A stretch of DNA of 50,326 bases from SAR324 cluster bacterium. GTDB taxonomy: Bacteria > SAR324 > NAC60-12. The stretch covers positions 1 to 50,326 of the forward strand of contig JADGAV010000036.1 of assembly GCA_015231825.1 (NCBI GenBank), read 5' to 3'. This document shows positions 1 to 7,670 of the stretch, in pieces. Under the pieces are notes generated by a model. That model searched no databases and had not been told where the DNA came from. It worked only from the letters and a program-made list of their open reading frames with translations. Numbering within the stretch: position 1 is the stretch's first letter; each line of letters begins with the position of its first letter. A program made the translations under genes and the position numbers.

Positions 1-302
1 TAATATAAACGGGGGATTTTCGGAATTCTTGCCTGAGAGGCCAAATAGGCAAGCACTTTGTAAAGTCCTGGAGCATCCGCAACACTGAGCAATCTTGCCT
101 TATGGACTTTCATCATTAATTCAGAAGAAGCACAGGGGGCTATAAGCAAAGTGACTGCCCCCAACCCCACGCTCCATAACAAGCCTTCTTTTCCAGCAAT
201 CATCCAACCAATCAATCCCAGAATTATTGCCATCCCTGCCAAGAGAAAAAATGACTGAGTGAAGTTGATCATTTGCAGACGAAAATACGTTTTCTTATCC
301 AT
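1..302 (-). CDS. M48/HtpX-like membrane metalloprotease, N-terminal part (cut by window edge)
   Basis: Reading the minus strand from 302 gives an open frame of 100 codons that leaves the window at base 1. The product begins MDKKTYFRLQ, has two hydrophobic segments (about residues 15-35 and 42-60), and continues into ADAPGLYKVLAYLASQA and then RIPKIPRLY. The layout of two N-terminal membrane helices followed by a 'APGLY..L..LA..A.IP.P.LY' stretch is typical of M48 (HtpX-like) peptidases. The HEXXH zinc site would lie outside the window, so catalytic competence cannot be judged. The ATG at 302 is preceded by GGAAGAAG. An in-frame ATG at 314 has no ribosome site. HtpX-type proteases degrade damaged membrane proteins, which fits the Hsp20/DegP neighbourhood. 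Recognition is from memory of the family pattern. Confidence 0.72.
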   Translation of the reverse strand, partial: MDKKTYFRLQMINFTQSFFLLAGMAIILGLIGWMIAGKEGLLWSVGLGAVTLLIAPCASSELMMKVHKARLLSVADAPGLYKVLAYLASQARIPKIPRLY

Positions 303-395
303 TGCTTCTTCCATTGCTTGAAAACGGGAAAGCTGCAAAATTCTGAATGATTTGCAACCTTCCCTACATTGTGACAAGTCTTCAAATTTCCAGCG

Positions 396-806
396 TTAGC
401 TGACGCTGATTCTTCTGGGTTCTGCCTCCGGTTTCTTTGGCAGGGTCAGATGCAAAACCCCATCATCCAAACTGGCTTCAATCTTCTCGGTGTCAATTTC
501 ACTGGAAACCGTGAAACGTCGTGTATAATGGCCGACGTTGTATTCCGTATAGATCGGTTTTGTGTCGAGGTAGGGAGATGAATCAATCTGCCCTTCCACT
601 TCCAGGACGTTCTTTTCGACTTTGACATTTACATTTTCTTTGGCCACTCCCGGCATGTCCATCGTCACAATAAGCGCATTGTTGGATTCTACGATATCCG
701 TGAGCGGCTGATAAAACCGACCTGCTACCGTTTTTTCATCCTTAACTTCCTGCTTTTGAAGATCTTGCTCTTTGGATTTGGCCATTTCTTTTGTTTCAGC
801 TTTCAT
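396..806 (-). CDS. Hsp20/alpha-crystallin small heat-shock protein (136 aa)
   Basis: The product is an ATP-independent holdase chaperone of the small heat-shock family. A charged, Lys/Glu-rich N-terminal tail (residues 1-28) precedes an alpha-crystallin domain of about 90 residues. That domain contains MDMPGVAKENVNVKVEKN and the family-typical end motif DDGVLHLTLPK, followed by a short C-terminal tail. Length is normal for bacterial Hsp20. The start has a strong ribosome site (AAGGAGG, 7 nt from ATG). It lies 52 bp downstream of a second hsp20 on the same strand, so the two are probably co-transcribed and may form mixed oligomers. The paralogues differ clearly in sequence, so they are not a recent duplication. 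Confidence 0.93.
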   Translation of the reverse strand: MKAETKEMAKSKEQDLQKQEVKDEKTVAGRFYQPLTDIVESNNALIVTMDMPGVAKENVNVKVEKNVLEVEGQIDSSPYLDTKPIYTEYNVGHYTRRFTVSSEIDTEKIEASLDDGVLHLTLPKKPEAEPRRISVS

Positions 807-858
807 AATATCCTCCTTAAGAAATATGAATTAGAATGTACTCGGTCGACCACTAGGG

Positions 859-1284
859 TTAACTGATGCTGATCTTCCTTGGTTTATCAGCTTCCGCGCG
901 TGGCAACGTTACCGCCAGCAGTCCATTTTTGTACTCTGCTTTGATTTTGTCCGATTCCACAGCAAACGGAAGTTTGAAAGAACGGTCAAAGTTAGAAGAT
1001 CGACGTTCTCTTCGATGAATGCTGAGATCTTTGCCATATTCAATCTTTCGTTCTCCGGCCAGGCGCAGAAGATTGTTTTTTACCTCCAGTTTCAAGTCTT
1101 CTTTTTGAATGCCCGGCAGCTCTGCCACCAGCATCAGATTGTCCTCTTGTTCAAACAAATTGATCGTTGGGAAAACCCCTCTTCCAGATGTATTCATATC
1201 ATAATAATCTGATTTCATCGATCGGTCCATCGCATCCTGCAAAGCAAGCAAGGTATCCAACGTTGTTGAGAATGATCCAAACAT
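859..1284 (-). CDS. Hsp20/alpha-crystallin small heat-shock protein (141 aa)
   Basis: This is the second small heat-shock protein of the pair and the upstream gene on the minus strand. It begins MFGSFSTTLDTLLALQDAMDR and has an alpha-crystallin domain with VAELPGIQKEDLKLEV and the closing motif YKNGLLAVTLPR. It ends with an R-K-I-S-I-S tail, close to the I-x-I/V anchoring motif of the family. The ribosome site is AGGAGGTC, 4-5 nt before ATG. The 5' leader on the minus strand contains short hairpins, one of which overlaps the first bases of the Shine-Dalgarno sequence (CCTA-ACCC-TAGG). The family role is binding unfolding proteins during stress. Confidence 0.94.
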   Translation of the reverse strand: MFGSFSTTLDTLLALQDAMDRSMKSDYYDMNTSGRGVFPTINLFEQEDNLMLVAELPGIQKEDLKLEVKNNLLRLAGERKIEYGKDLSIHRRERRSSNFDRSFKLPFAVESDKIKAEYKNGLLAVTLPRAEADKPRKISIS

Positions 1285-1362
1285 AATGACCTCCTAGGGT
1301 TAGGGATTTAGAGTCAAACATTCAAATGACTCTCATAAAAGATTACCTGCCGCCAAACGGCA
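1285..1362 (-). promoter_or_regulatory. Hairpin-rich 5' leader of hsp20, possible RNA thermometer
   Basis: Three inverted repeats lie just before the 1284 start. CCTA-ACCC-TAGG covers part of the Shine-Dalgarno sequence. AGAGTCA (1310-1316) pairs with TGACTCT (1327-1333) across 10 nt. TGCCG (1348-1352) pairs with CGGCA (1358-1362) across 5 nt. Small heat-shock genes often carry temperature-sensitive leaders, but no canonical ROSE or fourU motif is visible. The thermometer role is inference only. Confidence 0.3.
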
Positions 1363-1468
1363 AAGTAACCGGATTTAATAAAGACATTTCTTTTGCGAAA
1401 AACTTCTTGCTTCTAGCAAATTTTCTATTTCCTCATTAACTGAAGGGCGAAACCATTCCATGCGGGGC

Positions 1469-1651
1469 TCAGTCGCTAAAAACAAAAGTCTCTATATCTT
1501 CATAATACCCTAAATGGGATCCGCCGATTACTGAATGTGAGAAATGCTGCTCTGGCGGAAGAACTTTTATTTTTCCTCCTTCTTTCAAGTAATTTTCCAT
1601 CGCTTTTCGAATTTCTTCACGACTGATGGGTTTGCGTATATTCGAATCCAT
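1469..1651 (-). CDS. Small conserved-looking protein, 60 aa, unknown function
   Basis: The product is a 60-residue soluble protein with an N-terminal basic/acidic helix (ISREEIRKAMENYLKEGGK) followed by IKVLPPEQ and an aromatic/acidic tail ending in FVFSD. The pattern 'R..I..A...YL..GG.I..LPP' recurs in short bacterial proteins, often of unknown function, and is loosely reminiscent of the core of the small transcription modulator SutA. I do not claim that identity. A good ribosome site (GGAGG, 6 nt from ATG) supports expression. It sits between hsp20 and degP on the same strand, with 184 bp to the hsp20 start and 52 bp to the degP stop, so it may belong to the stress block. There is no signal peptide, membrane segment or cysteine. 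Confidence 0.6.
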   Translation of the reverse strand: MDSNIRKPISREEIRKAMENYLKEGGKIKVLPPEQHFSHSVIGGSHLGYYEDIETFVFSD

Positions 1652-1703
1652 GATTCCTCCAGTTTATGTAAGGTTGTGTTTAAAATGTTAAATACCAATA
1701 AAT

Positions 1704-3143
1704 TTACGATTTCAAAATGATATAGCGGCTTCCGTTCTGCCATTGCACCAAAAGCAAAACTCCTGCTTTCAGATCGGCGTTTTTAATCGCATTATAAAAC
1801 GATTGAACACCTTCCACGTTTTCCTGATTGACTTCCAAAATCAGCATCCCTGACCTCAAGCCTGCAGCAGCAGCCGGCGAGTCTGCAGCAACGTTGGCAA
1901 TAACGACACCGGATGTCTGATCATATCCAAGTCGCTTTGCAATATCAGCACTGAGCTCCTGAACGGTCATCCCCAGGTCTTCGGCAGGATTTACCGTACT
2001 TGCAATCTGCCCTTGTTTGGGCCTCTCGCCCAAAGTGACGGTAACTACTTCCGTTTTGCCTTTACGGATGAGTTCGACTTTAACTTTGCTTCCCGGTCGG
2101 GCAAGGCCTGTCTCGTTGCGCAGATGATCACTGCCCTGAATTTGCTTTCCGTTGAAACGCAGCACCACGTCCCCTGCAAGGATTCCACTTTTATCTGCAG
2201 GAGAATCGGGCATCACCGCAGTAATCAGCGAACCCTGAATTTTTTCTTGACCAAAACGTTTTGCCAATTCGGGCGTCAAATCCTGAATACCGACCCCTAG
2301 CCACCCTCTTGAAACGCTCCCTTCGCCGATCAATTCTTCGGCAATTTGCTTTGCCATATTGACCGGGACGGCAAATCCGATTCCCTGATAACCACCGCTG
2401 CGGCTGAAAATTGCCGTATTCACTCCGATGATTTCTCCGTTGAGATTGATCAAAGGCCCCCCGCTGTTGCCAGGATTGATAGCGGCATCTGTCTGGATGA
2501 AGTCTTCGTAATCAGCAATCCCAACACGCGACCTTCCTTTCGCACTGACGATACCCATGGTAATCGTATATGAAAGACCGAAGGGATTACCGATTGCAAT
2601 CACTGATTCGCCCACCCGAACCTCGTCGGAATTTCCCAACGGAAGCTGAGGCAGGGCATCTCCTTCAATTTTGATCACGGCAATATCAGATTGAGGGTCT
2701 GTGCCCACCAATTTGGCATCAAATTCACGCCCATCGGTTAAATTGACAGTGATTTTATCTGCACCGCCGACTACGTGATTGTTGGTGAGAATGTGACCCT
2801 TCTCATCAATGATCGCGCCAGATCCCAAACCTTCCTGTTTGAATTGACGCTGCTGCGGAGGCTGCTGCCGCTTTTGCCTCAATTCGGGGTAATAGCGATC
2901 AAAAAATTCGTGATTGAAAAGATCGTAGGGATTGTTGAACTGAAGATTCTGATGAGGATTCTGCACCATCTTTTCAACTCTTATATGAACCACCGCTTTT
3001 TGCGCTTTTTCTGCCACATCGGCACGGGCCTTCGACTGTTTGATCAAATCCTCTAAAGCAGGATTATGATTGTCTGCCCAAATAGTTCCTGCCAATAAAA
3101 ACAGAGCACTGAAGATCACGCCGATTGTCCATCTAATTTTCAT
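1704..3143 (-). CDS. degP: Do/DegP-family periplasmic serine protease with two PDZ domains
   Basis: This is an HtrA/DegP-type protease-chaperone for misfolded envelope proteins. From the chosen start at 3143 the protein is 479 aa with a classical signal peptide (MKIRWTIGVIFSALFLLAG, cleavage near A-D-N). The trypsin-like domain carries the full triad: His123 (TNNHVVGG), Asp153 (PQSDIAVIKI) and Ser227 (NPGNSGGP). PDZ1 covers about residues 255-345 and PDZ2 about 375-470. An upstream in-frame start at 3200 would add 19 residues before the signal peptide. The ATG at 3143 has GAGGAAAAC before it and is preferred. The first third has a Q/R-rich stretch, normal for the LA loop. A CIRCE element lies 111 bp upstream, so HrcA control is likely. 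DegP versus DegQ cannot be decided from sequence alone. Confidence 0.95.
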   Translation of the reverse strand: MKIRWTIGVIFSALFLLAGTIWADNHNPALEDLIKQSKARADVAEKAQKAVVHIRVEKMVQNPHQNLQFNNPYDLFNHEFFDRYYPELRQKRQQPPQQRQFKQEGLGSGAIIDEKGHILTNNHVVGGADKITVNLTDGREFDAKLVGTDPQSDIAVIKIEGDALPQLPLGNSDEVRVGESVIAIGNPFGLSYTITMGIVSAKGRSRVGIADYEDFIQTDAAINPGNSGGPLINLNGEIIGVNTAIFSRSGGYQGIGFAVPVNMAKQIAEELIGEGSVSRGWLGVGIQDLTPELAKRFGQEKIQGSLITAVMPDSPADKSGILAGDVVLRFNGKQIQGSDHLRNETGLARPGSKVKVELIRKGKTEVVTVTLGERPKQGQIASTVNPAEDLGMTVQELSADIAKRLGYDQTSGVVIANVAADSPAAAAGLRSGMLILEVNQENVEGVQSFYNAIKNADLKAGVLLLVQWQNGSRYIILKS

Positions 3144-3253
3144 GTTTTCCTCTTTTTTAAAACTGCCGACTCTATCTAATCTCCAATCACCAAAATCCAA
3201 CTTCTAATTCCGGGATTCAATTTTTGTCAGCATAAATTTAATTTAATTATTTG

Positions 3254-3280
3254 TTAGCACTCATTAAATAAGAGTGCTAA
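3254..3280 (-). promoter_or_regulatory. CIRCE operator (HrcA-binding site)
   Basis: TTAGCACTC at 3254-3262 and GAGTGCTAA at 3272-3280 are separated by exactly 9 bp. This is a perfect match to the canonical CIRCE inverted repeat recognised by the heat-shock repressor HrcA. The only gene downstream in a sensible direction is degP on the minus strand, 111 bp away. CIRCE usually controls groESL or dnaK operons, so its use at a periplasmic protease is less common. The hrcA gene itself is not in the window. Confidence 0.93.
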
Positions 3281-3642
3281 CAACGTGTTGAATAAAAAAT
3301 ACCATAGATTATGTGATTGTCAATACTAAAAAATTCACTAGAATATTTTTAATTTAAATCGTTATAATTCAGACGATTACGACAATCGGCACCGATTCGA
3401 ATTGGTGCTTATACTGATTTTTACTATTGGTAACCAATGATTGCTAAAAGTTCCCAAATATTTTTAAGAGGCACAAAGGAGAATTTGAGAAGAGAACAAT
3501 TGGAGTGCGATTGAAATGGCGGAGGTACCCGGGGCAGGAAGACCAGAGGTCAATTTGAAAAGCTGATTTTATAATTTAAAACGGAGGAGGAGAAGCACAT
3601 TTCTAATTTGACATTATTAAAAGTGCTTCTCGATCAGCCGGC
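3281..3642. other. Intergenic region between CIRCE and the ferritin-like gene
   Basis: No credible coding frame is visible. The stretch is AT-rich and contains a nested inverted repeat at its ferritin-side end: GAGAAGCAC 3590-3598 with GTGCTTCTC 3623-3631 inside CAGAGGTCA 3544-3552 with TGACCTCTG 3648-3656. The inner stem lies directly after the minus-strand stop at 3643 and may act as a terminator or mRNA-end stabiliser, although no long T tract follows it. Confidence 0.5.
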
Positions 3643-4146
3643 TTAGCTGACCTCTGAGATTGGAGCAATATGCTCTGTGATAAACAGAATATGAGTCTGC
3701 TCTTCCTGAATTAATTTGGAAATTCGGTCTTTTCCCAGTTCATCAGGAACTATTTCCTGCATACTCAAAAACAAGGCGATGGAGTCTTTTTCAAAACGAA
3801 TTGCTAAATCCAGGATTTCTTCAGTACTTGATTTTTGCCCGAGGATCTCGCTGATCTCTTGATCTGCACGAAAGATGTGCGAATCCGCCATCGCTTTAAG
3901 GTACAAAGCCTGCTGTCCTTCTGGATCAAAAACAAACGGATCGTCCAGCTGTTGCTTCATCTCCAGATAGATGGTTCTGAAAACTCCCTGATGCTCCGCT
4001 TCCATCGCCCGAAGCCGCTGCAGTACTTTCTTCACCCGAAGATCCTCCACGAGTTCAGCAGCCTGAGCATAGAATTTTTCTCCGTTTTTCTCGATCTCAA
4101 TCGCCATTTCAAAAATTTCATCAGCATTATAGAAAATATTTGCCAT
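3643..4146 (-). CDS. Ferritin-like di-iron protein, rubrerythrin family without rubredoxin domain
   Basis: The product is a 167-aa four-helix-bundle protein with the carboxylate/histidine pattern of a di-iron site: EIEKNGEKFY in helix 1, AMEAEHQGVF (E-x-x-H) in helix 2, IRFEKDSIALF in helix 3 and IQEEQTHILF (E-x-x-H) in helix 4. The C-terminal rubredoxin Cys4 domain of classical rubrerythrin is absent. Family members act in peroxide reduction, iron handling or oxygen defence. It begins 11 bp after apbE and is probably the last gene of the rnf operon, where it could protect oxygen-sensitive FeS enzymes (inference). The ribosome site is weak (AGAAAGAAT). A stem-loop follows the stop codon. Confidence 0.85.
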   Translation of the reverse strand: MANIFYNADEIFEMAIEIEKNGEKFYAQAAELVEDLRVKKVLQRLRAMEAEHQGVFRTIYLEMKQQLDDPFVFDPEGQQALYLKAMADSHIFRADQEISEILGQKSSTEEILDLAIRFEKDSIALFLSMQEIVPDELGKDRISKLIQEEQTHILFITEHIAPISEVS

Positions 4147-4157
4147 CGTTATTCTTT

Positions 4158-5147
4158 CTACCCCATACGTATTGCACGGAAACCTTCAGTGTTGCTTGCC
4201 AGAATTTGATTTGTCTTGTTCTGTTGAAAAAAGAACAGCCCGGTTGCCAGGGCGTCGGTATCACAACTATTCGGACCGATTATGCTAAGGCTGTGAAAAC
4301 TGGTTCTCCCAGGCCGGGCGAGGGAAGGGTCGATCAGATGATGGTAGAGGGAAGACTCAGCAATAAAATATTGTTCATAGTTGCCGGAAGTGGCAACCGC
4401 CTGATTCCGCAATTCCAGGACTTCTGCAATTGTTCCCGGTTTCCCGGGATCCCTGATGCCGATTTTCCATCCCGGATTCTGCATTTTTCCACCCAGGGCA
4501 GCCACATCCCCTCCGAGATTAACCAAACCCTGATCAAGGCCGGCCTCTGTCAATACTTTAATTGCCTGGTCGGCGGCGTACCCTTTGGCTACCCCTCCTA
4601 AATCAAGTTGCACGTCAGGATGTGTGAATTTCAAACGGGGAGCTGCTGAGTCTCCAGTCAGGTGAACGTGTTGATAAAAAAAGCGGTTCGCCAAATGGAC
4701 AATTTGATTTTCCTGAGGCGGTTTTGAGCGGTTTTTAATATCCCAGATTTCTGACAGTTTCCCAATGGCAGGATCAAACGCGCCGCCTGTGACACGAGAC
4801 CATCGAAAGGCATGTTGCAGAATTTCTGCGGTTTCAGGAGAGACCGGGACTGCATCTTCAAAAGCCAATCTGTTGGCGCGACCGATGTCGCTATTTTTAT
4901 TAAAGCGGCTCATTACTGTTTCAATTCTTTTGATTTCTGCAAATGCCCGGTCAATGATCTCGTAAGCTTGTTTGGCATCATCATGGACTACCTGGATTTC
5001 TGCAACAGTGCCCATCAATACCACTGATTTCTTGAAAATCTCACGGTTTCTTGCCAGATAAGGCCCCAGTCCAAGCCCTGAGCAGACCAGGAGCAAGGCA
5101 CCTCCTTTTTTTATCAATGTCCGACGGTCTATGGTATCTGGTCTCAT
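4158..5147 (-). CDS. apbE: FAD:protein FMN transferase (ApbE), flavinylates Rnf subunits
   Basis: ApbE moves FMN from FAD onto a threonine of target proteins, here most likely RnfG and RnfD. The 329-aa protein has an N-terminal twin-arginine-like export signal (RRTLIKKGG plus a hydrophobic stretch). Family motifs follow in order: VLMGTVAEI, MSRFNKNSDIG, GAFDPAIGKL, the FAD-binding DLGGVAKGYAADQA, LVNLGGDVAALG, ATSGNYEQYF, HLIDPSLARPG and the metal-binding SCDTDALATGLF. The ribosome site AGGAGAG supports the start at 5147. It follows the rnfA end and a small membrane protein in the same direction. Genomic coupling of apbE to rnf is well established, and nothing essential appears missing. Confidence 0.95.
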   Translation of the reverse strand: MRPDTIDRRTLIKKGGALLLVCSGLGLGPYLARNREIFKKSVVLMGTVAEIQVVHDDAKQAYEIIDRAFAEIKRIETVMSRFNKNSDIGRANRLAFEDAVPVSPETAEILQHAFRWSRVTGGAFDPAIGKLSEIWDIKNRSKPPQENQIVHLANRFFYQHVHLTGDSAAPRLKFTHPDVQLDLGGVAKGYAADQAIKVLTEAGLDQGLVNLGGDVAALGGKMQNPGWKIGIRDPGKPGTIAEVLELRNQAVATSGNYEQYFIAESSLYHHLIDPSLARPGRTSFHSLSIIGPNSCDTDALATGLFFFQQNKTNQILASNTEGFRAIRMG

Positions 5148-5226
5148 TTTAACTCTCCTGGTATTTCAAATTTTGGGTCACCTTTGCGAAGCATGACCTT
5201 AAAAAACTTAGTAATAGAACACCTGA

Positions 5227-5427
5227 TCAAGCTCCGTTGGTGCTTTCTTCCCTGCAGCCCGATTGACAGAGGCCTTCAAGATATTTCGCACAATTTCCGC
5301 AACCCTCTCCTTCATGATCAAAGTGATTTTTTGTTTTCATGAATCTGGCAAAATACTGCATAACTCCCCAGGCAGCACAAAGCAGGCTCACTCCTAAAAC
5401 TGCTGCAAAATGCGGAAAATACTCCAT
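5227..5427 (-). CDS. Small single-span membrane protein with a four-Cys tail, Rnf-associated
   Basis: The protein has 66 residues: one N-terminal membrane helix (about residues 5-27, FAAVLGVSLLCAAWGVMQYF), a basic turn (RFMKTKNHFDHEGEG) and a cysteine cluster CGNCAKYLEGLCQSGC. I do not recognise a named family. The plan of one helix plus a cytosolic Cys motif resembles that of NqrM, the small protein needed to mature the NqrD/E iron centre. RnfA/RnfE are homologues of NqrE/NqrD, and this gene directly follows rnfA and precedes apbE. A role in placing iron in the RnfA/RnfE cluster is therefore a reasonable but untested idea. The start at 5427 lacks a strong ribosome site. Confidence 0.65.
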   Translation of the reverse strand: MEYFPHFAAVLGVSLLCAAWGVMQYFARFMKTKNHFDHEGEGCGNCAKYLEGLCQSGCREESTNGA

Positions 5428-5567
5428 AACTCAAATTCAGCAATCAATTTAAAACGAAAATCTTACTCATAATCTTAATCCTACTCATAATCTTCTTTAC
5501 TTCAAACTAAGATCAAGATTGTTTTTGTGTAAGAATGGCGCCAATTCCGGTTGGAATTGAATGAGTT
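5428..5567. repeat. Direct repeat of an AT-rich element (TACTCATAATCTT)
   Basis: TACTCATAATCTT occurs at 5464-5476 and again at 5482-5494, an 18-bp period, in the gap between rnfA and the small membrane gene. Related words (CATAATC, ACTCATAATC) recur as long hairpins at 24533-24598 and 24728-24820. This suggests a dispersed, degenerate intergenic repeat family rather than chance. Confidence 0.5.
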
Positions 5568-6146
5568 TCAGCTCGTGCTGAAGAGACCGGCAAAACCCAT
5601 AAACGCCATGGATAAAATCCCGGCAACAATCATATTGAAAGCAGTTCCCTTGATCACTTCCGGAATATCCATCAATCTTGTTTCTTCACGAATGCCCGCC
5701 ATGATCACCAGAGCCAGAGTCAAACCAGCCCCTGCACCGAGCGCATAAACGATCCCTTCCAGGAGTCCGTATCCCTTATTGGTTGCAAAAAGTGCCAGCC
5801 CCAATATTGCGCAATTCGTGGTAATCAAAGGAAGAAAAATTCCGAGCGCTTTGAACAGGGCAGGGCTCAATTTTTTAATGACAATTTCCACAAACTGCAC
5901 CGTACTGGCAATAACAATTATGAAACTGATTAAACGCAGATAAGGGGCATAAGGTAGAATAAATGTGTTCAGCGTCCAGCCGCAAACTGCGGTGATTACC
6001 AAAACAAAAATATTTGCCATCCCCATCCGAAACGCCGTTTCGATCTTGCTGGACACACCAAAAAAGGGACACAATCCCAGGAAATACGAGAGGGTAAAAT
6101 TATTGATCACCATGGCAGAAATAAAGATCCAGAGAAAATTTTCCAT
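5568..6146 (-). CDS. rnfA: Rnf complex integral membrane subunit RnfA
   Basis: RnfA pairs with RnfE to form the membrane core of the ion-translocating ferredoxin:NAD+ oxidoreductase. The two proteins share a membrane-embedded [2Fe-2S] centre. The 192-aa protein has about six hydrophobic helices. It also has the two conserved half-site cysteines in SYFLGLCPFFGVS and TTNCAILGLAL, with the NKGYGLLEGIVYALGAG motif typical of RnfA/NqrE. It lies 9 bp after rnfE, so the two genes are translationally close. Size and motifs are normal. Confidence 0.96.
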   Translation of the reverse strand: MENFLWIFISAMVINNFTLSYFLGLCPFFGVSSKIETAFRMGMANIFVLVITAVCGWTLNTFILPYAPYLRLISFIIVIASTVQFVEIVIKKLSPALFKALGIFLPLITTNCAILGLALFATNKGYGLLEGIVYALGAGAGLTLALVIMAGIREETRLMDIPEVIKGTAFNMIVAGILSMAFMGFAGLFSTS

Positions 6147-6155
6147 AGGAGTTGC

Positions 6156-6824
6156 CTATTGTATAGAAAGGGGGTGCAATGGTGTTACTTTTTCCTGTTT
6201 TTCCTTTTTCTGCAGACGGTAGGCTTTCAACCAGTTGAAAAAGAGCAAAAGAAAACCCAATGTTAAAAATCCGCCTGGAGGAAGAATCATTATGACCCAA
6301 GGTTCATAGTTCGGTCCAAAAAGAGGGATGTCAAAGAGCGAGCCGTTCCCCAGAATTTCGCGGATCACACCAAGGCAGAACAGTGCGAAACCGAAACCGA
6401 GTCCCATTCCAGCCGCATCGGCAATGGCCAGCCTCACACCATTTTTGGAAGAAAACGCTTCCTGGCGCCCCAAAATAAGGCAGTTGACCACAATCAACGC
6501 GATGAAAGCACCCAAGTCCTTGTGAATTTTTGGCACAAATGCCTGAAGCGTGAAATCAGCAACCGTCACAAAAGTTGCAATGATGATCACGAAGGTCGTG
6601 ATCCGCACCTCTTTTGGAATTATTCTTCGAAATGTTGAAACCAGAATACTCGAAGAAACCAGGACAAACAGGGTTGCCGTGGCCATAGCCAAACTATTGA
6701 TTGCCGTATTGGTCACCGCCAAAGCAGGACACAATCCCAAAACTGCAATAAAAACAGGATTTTCTTTCCATATTCCTTTGACAAACTCTTCATAGTATCG
6801 ACTGGCTTCTTTTGATTCTTCCAT
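6156..6824 (-). CDS. rnfE: Rnf complex integral membrane subunit RnfE
   Basis: This is the partner of RnfA in the membrane core (homologous to NqrD). About six hydrophobic segments are present, with the iron-site cysteines in VLGLCPALAVTNTA and VVNCLILGRQEAF. GLGFGFALFCLGVIREILG and an LPPGGF stretch near the C-terminus are typical of RnfE. The ATG at 6824 is 8 nt after AGGAAA and is preferred over a TTG at 6830. A Lys-rich cytosolic tail closes the protein. It precedes rnfA by 9 bp. The 177-bp gap upstream to rnfG contains only a small hairpin (CCTCAGC/GCTGAGG near 6926-6948). Confidence 0.96.
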   Translation of the reverse strand: MEESKEASRYYEEFVKGIWKENPVFIAVLGLCPALAVTNTAINSLAMATATLFVLVSSSILVSTFRRIIPKEVRITTFVIIIATFVTVADFTLQAFVPKIHKDLGAFIALIVVNCLILGRQEAFSSKNGVRLAIADAAGMGLGFGFALFCLGVIREILGNGSLFDIPLFGPNYEPWVIMILPPGGFLTLGFLLLFFNWLKAYRLQKKEKQEKVTPLHPLSIQ

Positions 6825-7001
6825 TGTCAAAATTTCCTGTTATGTGAATATTAAAAATTTCGTTCCAATTCATCGCGGCATTGCCTTCAGGAATCTCGAA
6901 AATCTCCGCTGCACCTCGTATCCTCAGCAACCCCCTCGCTGAGGGCATCTCATTTTTCGATTCACTTCCAAGTCCTGGATGGACAACAAATCAAAAAGTA
7001 A

Positions 7002-7670
7002 CTAATTTGCCGCCTTGGCCCATTCTTCAATGGCAGGTCGCCAACGATTTATGGAATTCTGCAAAAGGCGCACAACAGCTTTTGAAGAAATTGTTGCTCC
7101 CGTGATGGTCTCCACCTGATTTTTCTTCTGCTTGCTTCCGGGTTTGACAGGGACAAGTTCCGGAACAACCGACAGTGCTGTAAAATTTGCAATAAAATTT
7201 TTATCCTTAATTATTTTGTCGCCAAGTCCAGGGGTTTCCCTGCTTTCCAACACCTCGAACCCGATGATAATCTTTTTTTCCGCCTGGTATCCGAATATGC
7301 CTTGAATGAGATCTTGAAAACCCGGTTCACTTCCCGGAATTGCAAAGCCCTGCAGTACTTTTTCCTGATCATAACAGGCAAAGATTTTTTCAACCTCACC
7401 GGATTGCTTTTCCTTATTTTCAGAATTTTCTGCTTTTTCCAAAAGCAGCTTACCGTTCACAAATAGCAGGGTTTGAAATGATTGGCACCCGGGAACTACA
7501 TGAAACACAGCCTCCTTTAGAGCTTTTGCTTTGTTTGCCTCAATAATCGGTAAGGTCGAAAGATACACGCCGACGAGCACCAAACCCGAAAAAAGACCGG
7601 CAATTCCCAGGGTCGCAATCAATCGGAACGAACTTGGATGAGATTCTTGTGGGATGGCTTCAAGTTCCAT
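7002..7670 (-). CDS. rnfG: Rnf complex flavoprotein subunit RnfG
   Basis: RnfG is a membrane-anchored periplasmic subunit that carries covalent FMN. It has an N-terminal membrane helix (LIATLGIAGLFSGLVLVGVY) followed by the RnfG-typical PIIEANKAKAL. The flavin-binding region includes SRETPGLGDKI, and the FMN-attachment motif TITGATISSKAVV lies near the C-terminus, where the threonine of GAT is the expected ApbE target. The ATG at 7670 overlaps the rnfD stop by 11 bp (ATGGAACTTGA), suggesting translational coupling. A GTG at 7691 would add seven residues. All conserved features expected for a working subunit are visible. Confidence 0.95.
   Translation of the reverse strand: MELEAIPQESHPSSFRLIATLGIAGLFSGLVLVGVYLSTLPIIEANKAKALKEAVFHVVPGCQSFQTLLFVNGKLLLEKAENSENKEKQSGEVEKIFACYDQEKVLQGFAIPGSEPGFQDLIQGIFGYQAEKKIIIGFEVLESRETPGLGDKIIKDKNFIANFTALSVVPELVPVKPGSKQKKNQVETITGATISSKAVVRLLQNSINRWRPAIEEWAKAAN

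Noticed and set aside
4140..4601. 153-codon plus-strand frame opposite apbE
   Set aside because: It lies fully antisense to a well-conserved enzyme and shows no start signal.
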